DNA from: Clarireedia homoeocarpa
Lineage: Eukaryota > Ascomycota > Leotiomycetes > Helotiales > Rutstroemiaceae
Length of the DNA: 64,000 nt
Direction of reading: 5' to 3'
Assembly (NCBI GenBank): GCA_001465935.1
Contig: LNKV01000007.1
Span: forward strand, 1,302,001 to 1,366,000
Positions 57,236 through 64,000 of this stretch are shown one piece after another. Position numbers and translations under genes: made by a program. Numbering within the stretch: the stretch's first letter is position 1; every line of letters begins with the position of its first letter. The notes beneath the pieces were generated by a model, which saw nothing but the letters and a program-made list of their open reading frames with translations, was not told the origin of the DNA and did not search any database.

Positions 57236-57469
57236 TTAAGAGGCAGCCTCCTCAATCTCCTCACCCTTGACTCGAACGAGCTGTTTCGCGAACCGAGTTA
57301 ACGAATTGCTCTTATTGAAATATAAAAGTAGTTGTGTACTTACAACAATGCTCTTTTCCTCTTCGAAAGTACCGTCCACCGCGGCTTCCTCTCTCTTGAG
57401 TTCGACTGGAGCAGCAATGACCATGCTGAAGATGGCAGCGAGGAAAAGAGTTGCGATGGTGAACTTCAT
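57236..57469 (-). CDS. Small secreted peptide, 56 aa after splicing
   Basis: Two exons (57469-57344 and 57280-57236) flank a 63-nt intron with consensus GTAAGT donor and CAG acceptor. Its length is divisible by three, so the unspliced frame also stays open and would give 77 aa. Residues 1-19 are a strong signal peptide (KFTIATLFLAAIFSMVIA). The mature part is acidic, has no cysteine, and carries one dibasic Lys-Arg (APVELKREEAAVDG), a Kex2-type cleavage site. No domain is recognised. It sits between two HxxHC membrane proteins. A pro-peptide or signalling peptide is possible; a peptide-natural-product precursor is conceivable, but no repeated core segment is present. Confidence 0.6.
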   Translation of the reverse strand: MKFTIATLFLAAIFSMVIAAPVELKREEAAVDGTFEEEKSIVVSTQLLLYFNKSNSLTRFAKQLVRVKGEEIEEAAS

Positions 57470-58213
57470 AGTTGCGGTTGAGTTGAAGAATTCTTTAGAA
57501 GAACTGAGTTTGTTTGATGTAGGTGGATGTTTGAAGTGAAGTGAATGTTTGAAGATGCTGATGATATTGGGTTTGTGAGAGAGCTGTGGACATGAGTCTT
57601 ATTTATCTCTCTCTTACTTCCGCATTGTGGTAGTAACGAGGTTGATAATGGCTAGTGCATAGAAATTTGTGTTGCTGGTCTTGTTACATTTTCGATACAA
57701 GCTGCAGCAACCTCGAGCGCACACAACACAACGTCGTTCCGATTTTCCTCATTCACATTACAAATTGTGTGAAGCTCTTTCACCTCGGTCAATTTGCTCG
57801 TATCGGCTTGCCATAATTGTTTTCCCTCGTCGCTTGCTGTGGGGTAAGCTTACCTGCATAAGTGGGCAGGCTTAATCTGCTAGCTAGCTCTGATGAATGT
57901 ACGATCGATAAATGACATTTATTTCATTTGGTCAATGATCGCATATGTACGACACCGCCGAATGCCCTAGGTGTGGGGGTTGAAGGGGCTATTATTGTTT
58001 TCGAGTCGACTTTCCATTCCTCTCTGTCTCTTTGAACCCCGCTACTCTTCCATATGGTGTCATCCTCTGAGTACTCTATCGCCTCTCCCTGCAACAGCAG
58101 CACTCAGCCAATTCTTGACTTTCGATATCTTGACGAGTTTTAATCTACTCTTCAATCTTAAACTCTCAAACTCAACCTCACACATTCCACCCATCACCCA
58201 GACGCTGGTTAAG
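57470..58213. other. Divergent promoter of the peptide and HxxHC copy 2 genes
   Basis: The upstream regions of both genes meet here. A pyrimidine-rich leader with ACTCTCAAACTCAA lies before 58214. No other gene is recognised. Confidence 0.5.
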
Positions 58214-58946
58214 ATGGACCTTGACGGCGACGACCACTACAAGGATAGCGACGTGCAGAGTACCAGTGACATCATTGAATTCCAGGGGATCAAACGGCGC
58301 AGATTTCCACTTCTTCTAATCCTCCTCGGCTGTATAGCCAGCTTCTCCTTTGCGGCGTTCATCATCACCGTCGTACGATGGCCTTGGTCAAGCGAAGACT
58401 CTGGCTACTATGCATATACAGACTGTGGGAAGACAGGTGAAGAAGCCAGATCGAGAGGATGCAGCTATTATCCCATGGGACGCTTCTGGGCACCACCCGA
58501 GTGTTCTTTTCCTGATGGCAACGACAATTACCATCCATTCAGAGACCGGGAGTGGTTCCTTGATACCAACTTAACTGTTCCTGCCAGCATACCACTGTTA
58601 GAATCTGGTGATCTGCCTCGTGCTTTCACCCACTATTGGCATGATGAGCACTGCACATTCGTTCTGCAGAAGTTGGCACTGGCAGTTGCGCTGAAGAAAA
58701 GGATGGTCCCAGGACTGGTGGGCAGTATTCACCATGTCAATCACTGTGCGAAGGAGATCACGCATACTATCAAGAATGCGTACAATGAGACTTTTCTTGC
58801 AAACGATATGTCGATAACGGAAAGTTCGTTGGGTTTCATGCCTTGTGTGCCACTTAAGTACGTCTACCTCTTTTTCCATGATACAGAACTATTGTACTGA
58901 TTATTGAAACAGAAGCCTTATGGAGAATCCGAAATACGAAGCTTAG
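58214..58946 (+). CDS. Single-pass membrane protein with two HxxHC motifs (UstYa-like pattern), copy 2
   Basis: Two exons (58214-58857 and 58913-58946) join in frame to 225 aa, ending KSLMENPKYEA; unspliced, the frame would run to 58900. After an acidic N-tail and RRR, one membrane span covers about 32-54. The lumenal part has DCGKTGEEARSRGCSYY (70-86), FWAPPECSF (91-99), WHDEHC (His143, His146, Cys147) and HVNHC (His174, His177, Cys178). The distance between the two HxxHC motifs is 31 residues, the same as in copy 1, although overall identity is modest. The pair is therefore an old duplication with constraint on these motifs. Function is unknown; a metal-binding or copper-oxidase-like role is inference. 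Confidence 0.75.
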
Positions 58947-59755
58947 TTTCTCGATATTTAGAGCCATATCGAGCGGGAATAGGTGCAAGTAGGATAGGAA
59001 TTTAAATCGAGGAAACTTCTAAAGTTTTCTCCCAGCTACAGACTACAGTAACATAACGCAAAATTTCAAGTTCAAAATTAAACTTAGTATAAGCTCGTCC
59101 TTAGCAGTACTGTGAGCACTGAAAACATTCTAATAAGGAGAAAAAGGGAGTAGGACTGAAAATTTGAGCAGGAACAATATGATGAGCGATTCTGCAGGTG
59201 TGTTCGTCTGGCGATGCCCCTATAATCCCAAAAGTGCATGTGCGGGGTAAAACTACCCTTGCCCCTCCCTTTATTATCTGCTTAGCAACCCCCACAAGCT
59301 TCAACGCGCTAGCAATAGATAAGAAAAGCTCGAATGATCTTACACCAGCAGGTTCTGGATCAACTACCGATCCTGCTCCTCAACATGTAAGCTTACATTC
59401 AAAGAGGCACTGTGTTGCAGTAGGTGCTGCTAGTTTATGCATGCTCTGGAGAGGAGCCCCACTCGTTACAACTTTCCCTTCTTCCTGCACTATGCATTAG
59501 ATCTTACCGGTAAAAAGCCCTTGATCTGATCTTCCAGGAAAGCTTAACGTCTAAGAGAGATGGTAAGTGTTCTGAGGCCTTCCCCCCTCAATTTTGAAAT
59601 GTTCGCAAGTACTCTCTTCGCGAAGTCAGACTCTAGCGTTCTGCCTTTACTCATTACTTACCAATACCTCGTGATCACACGCATCGTCAACCAGATTCCC
59701 CGGATCTATTGACTCGTAATATACAATTACTGTCCAAAGAGTTGGTGACTCAACG
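58947..59755. other. Spacer with unassigned ORF
   Basis: An ORF of 100 codons (59198-59500) has no domain, signal peptide or good start context and is left uncalled. The right part is the leader of the transporter gene. Confidence 0.45.
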
Positions 59756-61224
59756 ATGTCGTTTCCAGAAGATCTCGAAAAGAGGGTTGACTCTCGATCG
59801 TACACTTCCCGTACCAGTTGCACCATCTACCTACTTCTCCCATACGCATGGTGGCAACTGGACGACTTCTGTAAGTCTCCTCGACTTCCAATATAGTTGC
59901 AAACAACTCCTCATGCCTAGTAGTCATAGGACAAGCCAGAGTCGCCGGGCTTGCAACACACTTCAAATTGAATCAACTAGACTCCGAGGAACTGTACACC
60001 AATACAAAATTCGTACTCGTCGCGTTCGCATGGCTGCTATTGCTATGGCAGGTCGCAGGTATCAACATTCGCAAGCTTGCTCTGACTATCACGAGTCTGC
60101 AGGTTATGCTAGTTTTAGCACAAACCCTTGCTCCGTCTACTAAATTCTTGCTGGTTATACGATCACTACTTGGAATTGGTGGCGCAACATTTCCTGGGGC
60201 GTTGTTACTGTCTATGCCCCAACTTCCCAGTAATAATTTGACTATGGCGGCTGCCATCTTCATCGCTGTGTCGCCTGCTGAGGTTGTATTGGCTGGGCCA
60301 CTTCTGTCGGCTCTGGTCGGCTCGATGAGGGATATGTCAGTTTTGAGTTGGCAAGCTCTCTTCACTATCCATGGCACAATTGGCCTCGCTGTCTTGATCA
60401 CATTGTGGCTGAAAGTTCCGGCTTCTATTCATGCCATTCCAATAGCTGAGTTCATGACAAGAAATGACTCCGTCGAATGGAAAAGTAAACTCAAGGACTT
60501 TTGCGACCCAAAAAATTTCATATTCATAGCAATGTTCATCTGCTGCAACCTGGTGGCAGCACAAACACCGTCTTACCTCGCCGTGCACTCCCGCATATCT
60601 TTCGTCTCCATGCCTTACTTCTTCTTCACGGTGATCTCAGATCTGGGGGCATCACATTTAGTATTTAACCTGCTGAGCATAGCTCCATATCTTGTTTCCG
60701 TCATCGCAATACTTATGATCGCAAGGATGTCGGACCAAAAGCAAGTTCGAGGCTATTTCGTTGCTGCTTGCAGCCTTCTCTCCGTGGCAGGCTTTTCCAT
60801 CATGTCCTTAGTTGCCATTTTCAACTGGAGTTTGTGGTGGTCCTTCTTTGCTATCTTTCCCGCATGTCTAGGATCTTATGGTGCGATGACTGTAATTCTT
60901 TCTTGGGTTTTGGGAAATGAACAGTCGATATTTCAGCGAGGAGTTCTTCTAACAGTACTTCTTGGAGTAGCGCAACTCGCTGCTATATTCTCTCCATCTG
61001 GGGTGAAGCCGTGGTGGAGAGCTGATGATGAACCTGCTCATCCTCGGGGTCTGGGTGTGAGTGCTGCATTGATGGGCTCGTGCGCAATATTAGCGCTGGT
61101 CTTGAGATCGTACTTGACTTGGACAAACTCTAGTAGAGTAAGACAATTCTACGTACCGGTCAAGGTTGGAGAGGCACTCGATGATGAGGCGGATGAGCAA
61201 GCCGTTGGTGAATGCCTTATTTAG
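59756..61224 (+). CDS. MFS transporter, anion:cation symporter (Dal5/Tna1) type
   Basis: Two exons (59756-59870 and 59921-61224) join in frame to 472 aa. About eleven hydrophobic spans are visible. The end HPRGLGVSAALMGSCAILALVLRSYL is typical of the allantoate/nicotinate permease group, as is PYLVSVIAILMIARMSDQ in the middle. The N-terminal part before the first long span is short and contains no usual DXXXXR loop in clear form, so the start may be imperfect or the first span degenerate. The role is import of a small organic anion at the plasma membrane; the substrate is unknown. It lies 0.8 kb after HxxHC copy 2 and on the same strand. Confidence 0.75.
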
Positions 61225-62723
61225 AAGTCGACTAAACTAGCCGCGCCGAAAATCAATTGTACCTCAAACAAGATGTTTCGCCCACTAAGTGCACCATGGC
61301 TTGTATCTGCAAATGTCGCTGCTCAATTCTCAGACCTGCGGGCCGACTTCCAGGGAAATCTCACTTCAGCCTTTCAGTCTGGCGAAAGTAGCTTTATTCT
61401 TCCATAGTTTTGAAGATAGCCTTCCCACTCATGAAAGGTTAAGCCGGTGGATACCGAAAGTAAGCCCGGATGTGTTATTCCCGATGCTCTGTCTCGTTCA
61501 CGTCGCCTTCTCGGCTCAAGTCCGCTATCTCGCCTGGCTCCGCTCCAGTCTCGTCCTTCTCGGCTTTCAGTATTTCTACTTCTTCTATAAGGAACTGCTC
61601 ATACCATACAAGAACCTAGTCACCATAAAACGACCAATTCAAGTCGCAGGCACGTTTGTATGTTTGAAGTTTGGCTCCAAGGAAATCTAGACACTAGTCC
61701 TCAGATATCCTCGAGAGTTCAGAATCAGCCAATCCAGTGAGCTTCTATCCAACAGACGGCCAGAATGCGAGCGGATTGTAATAATTTAGCGCTGTTGTAT
61801 ATTCATAGCGAAGAACAGGGCTTTGTGAAACATTCATCTACGTCCGTTCAATTGTAGAGAGCATAGATTTTTCGTACCCTTCCTGGCTGGGACTTCCTCC
61901 CATTTCCACACCCGACGTTCATGTTTTTTCTTAGGTTCTTCAGCGTTTCCATCTACTACATGATTGGTGTTTCGCCGCCGTTGATTCCGTAAGCTGTCCG
62001 CTTGAAACAATGCAGGTCGGGAAAGAGCGAATACGAAAAGTTCCATGAGATGATGTTTGTAACAAGGGTTTGACGAGAACTATGGACGATTGCCTTCAAA
62101 GGAGCGCCGATCGTGTTGATGATTTGAACCTGAATTACTTTGTCTTTGCTTGAGGGCTTCCTATGATATGTCCTAACCTGGAGTCTGGTAAATACATGGC
62201 TTGAGCTTGTATATAGATCAATTCTGTTGTGATGTCCAAAAAGCTTCTCGCAGAGGTACTCTATCTGGCGGGATCATGGTGAGGTTGACGAGCATGTCCT
62301 TATCAAATAAAAGCGCGAATATTGACCAGCCTTGCTAATCATGCATACAAGAATATGCAATCATTAACAAACCTTTACCAGCAGTGACTAGGCAATCATT
62401 TGCCAACTATGCAAAGATTCAGGGAAGCCTCTGCGGAATTTCGCGCCTGGTGAAGAATTTAGTCAATGTAAAGACGAGTAGCCATCAATTAGCAAGGAAG
62501 CAAGTAGCAACATTTGAAGATTCGTTGTTGCGTTGATTTTTGATTGTGATAGAGAAACCTGTTCGGCGTTAATTGAAGTGATGTATGTGTCACGTGCATA
62601 TAGTTCGCGCTAACGTGAGAGTAACCTTGGAGCCCGAGATTTATTTCGCGACTCCAGCTTCCAGGCGCATCAACGATTCCCTGAGAACGACAAGGCACGA
62701 TATATCACAACCCACACGCAAAA
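61225..62723. other. Spacer, 1.5 kb
   Basis: The ORF at 61289-61690 has hydrophobic parts but no recognisable domain or signal and is not called. The right end is the promoter of the CEF1/CDC5 gene. Confidence 0.5.
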
Positions 62724-64000
62724 ATGCCTGTCGTCAAAGGAGGCGTGTGGACTAACATCGAAGATGAAATCTTGAAAGCAAGTGTCTCGAAATATGGTCT
62801 AAATCAATGGGCTCGAGTTTCTTCCCTCCTCGCCAGGAAAACACCTAAGCAGTGCAAAGCAAGATGGAGCGAATGGTTAGACCCCGGTATTCGAAAGATA
62901 GAGTGGAGCAAAGAGGAAGATGAGAAGTTACTACATTTGGCAAAGTTGATGCCAACGCAATGGCGTACCATCGCCCCGATTGTTGGACGAACGGCGACGC
63001 AATGCCTCGAACGATACCAGAAATTGCTTGACGAGGCGGAACAAAAGGAAGCCGGGGAGTTAGGTCTTGGTGGCCCGGAGGGGGGCGAGACAAAAGCACC
63101 ATCTGCGGATGATGTAAGGCGGCTGCGACCTGGTGAAGTCGACCCAGATCCAGAATCTAAACCTGCAAGACCCGACACCGTTGATCTGGACGAAGATGAA
63201 AAGGAAATGCTGAGTGAGGCGCGTGCTCGTTTAGCAAATACGCAGGGTAAGAAGGCAAAGAGAAAGGCTCGTGAGCGTCAATTAGAAGAATCGAGGAGGC
63301 TGGCGGTGCTGCAGAAGCGGAGGGAGCTTAAGAATGCCGGTATTAACATTAAGGTTGTCAATCGGAAGAAGGGACAGATGGATTACAACGCTGATATCCC
63401 CTTCGAGAAAGCCCCTGCACCTGGATTCTACGATACTGGGGAAGAAGCTATTCAGAACGAGAAACAGAGAGCAGCATTCGATCCACGGAAGCAACAACTG
63501 GCCATTAAGCGCAAAGGAGACCAGGACGATAATCCAGATCAAAAGCGCCAGAAAAATGACAAGAATGCACCATCGGCATCCTACCAAGCCGCCATGAAGG
63601 CAGGCCAGATGCAGAAGATTAGAGAGGCGGAGCAGAGCAGCAAGAGACGAGCATTAGTATTGCCAGCCCCACAAGTCGGCGAAGGGGAGCTTGAAGAAAT
63701 CGTGAAGATGGGTATGATTGGAGAGAGGGCGAACATGATGGCTAGATCGAGCGAAAATGATGCTACGAGAGGGCTCGTCAACACATATTCCACCGTTAAT
63801 AGTGGAGCACCGATTCGAACACCTCGAGCTCCTGCACAAGAAGACCATATCGCGAACGAGATCAGAAATATCAGAGCACTTACGGAGACACAATCTTCAC
63901 TTCTGGGTGGAGACAATACGCCTTTACATGAGGGGGCCGGCAGCACAGGATTTGACGGCGCCACACCCCGAAAACAGCAGATGGAAACACCCAATCCTAT
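62724..64000 (+). CDS. cef1: Pre-mRNA splicing factor CEF1/CDC5, 3' partial
   Basis: The frame opens at the ATG at 62724 and runs off the window after 425 codons. Two Myb repeats lie at about 7-53 (GGVWTNIEDEILKASVSKYG to KQCKARWSEWL) and 58-104 (IEWSKEEDEKLLHLAKLMP to TQCLERYQKLLDE). The conserved linker RRLRPGEVDPDPESKPARPD and the basic block KKAKRKARERQLEESRRLA follow, then FYDTGEE and KRQKNDKN, a possible nuclear signal. This order is specific to CDC5L/Cef1, the scaffold of the Prp19 (NineTeen) complex that activates the spliceosome in the nucleus. No intron is needed within the visible part. Confidence 0.96.
   Translation, partial: MPVVKGGVWTNIEDEILKASVSKYGLNQWARVSSLLARKTPKQCKARWSEWLDPGIRKIEWSKEEDEKLLHLAKLMPTQWRTIAPIVGRTATQCLERYQKLLDEAEQKEAGELGLGGPEGGETKAPSADDVRRLRPGEVDPDPESKPARPDTVDLDEDEKEMLSEARARLANTQGKKAKRKARERQLEESRRLAVLQKRRELKNAGINIKVVNRKKGQMDYNADIPFEKAPAPGFYDTGEEAIQNEKQRAAFDPRKQQLAIKRKGDQDDNPDQKRQKNDKNAPSASYQAAMKAGQMQKIREAEQSSKRRALVLPAPQVGEGELEEIVKMGMIGERANMMARSSENDATRGLVNTYSTVNSGAPIRTPRAPAQEDHIANEIRNIRALTETQSSLLGGDNTPLHEGAGSTGFDGATPRKQQMETPNP

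Noticed and set aside
59198..59500. ORF of 100 codons
   Set aside because: No signal peptide, domain or supporting splice structure; treated as spacer.
61289..61690. ORF of 133 codons with hydrophobic segments
   Set aside because: The hydrophobic part does not match any known membrane family and the start lies in the transporter's 3' region.

Overview
This window reads as nuclear DNA of a filamentous ascomycete (Pezizomycotina), most plausibly a leotiomycete of the Helotiales/Sclerotinia type. The assignment rests on many 45-70 bp GT-AG introns with CTAAC/CTGAC-like branch sites, monocistronic genes on both strands, a C24(28) sterol reductase (ERG4), GPI-anchored wall enzymes, and fungus-only families (2EXR, CFEM-less rhodopsin-type membrane domain, NmrA, DFG5/DCW1). 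The species call is inference. I saw no rRNA or tRNA gene, no CRISPR array and no virus.

Layout. 0-9.5 kb: 3' part of a rhodopsin-domain/MFS fusion, a patatin-like protein on the minus strand, a gene-poor gap, and a secreted alpha/beta hydrolase. 10-22 kb: a 2EXR protein, a secreted type-B carboxylesterase (minus), an NmrA-like protein, an APC-family permease and a secreted metallo-beta-lactamase-fold protein. 22-36.5 kb: a conserved housekeeping block with a CtIP/Sae2/Ctp1 homologue, a CDC50 flippase subunit, a small cysteine-rich secreted protein (minus), a RNF10/Mag2-type RING protein (minus) and a Ubp3/USP10-type deubiquitinase. 37-39.3 kb: a gene graveyard with a 5'-truncated, frameshifted carboxylesterase and a tannase relic with six stop codons. 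40-46 kb: ERG4 and SPT16. 46-53.6 kb: long microsatellite-rich spacers around two GPI-anchored wall enzymes (GH17 and GH76). 53.9-55.3 kb: a dead Tc1/mariner-like transposon with perfect 48-bp inverted repeats. 55.7-61.2 kb: two paralogous single-pass membrane proteins that each carry two HxxHC motifs at identical spacing, a 56-aa secreted peptide between them, and an MFS transporter. 62.7 kb to the end: 5' part of the CEF1/CDC5 splicing factor.

How it fits together. The core genes serve double-strand break resection (Ctp1), ribosome and protein ubiquitin turnover (RNF10/Mag2, Ubp3), lipid asymmetry (CDC50), ergosterol synthesis (ERG4), chromatin transcription (Spt16), splicing (Cef1) and wall assembly (GH17, GH76). 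Between them lie secreted hydrolases and transporters typical of a plant- or litter-associated fungus. The most unusual stretch is 55.7-61.2 kb. Two UstYa-like HxxHC proteins, a signal-peptide peptide with a Lys-Arg site and a transporter give it the outline of a small ribosomal-peptide locus, although key parts such as a repeated core peptide, P450 and peptidase were not seen.

Gene models below were built by hand from splice-site consensus and reading-frame continuity. All exon joins I give preserve frame, but none has transcript support.
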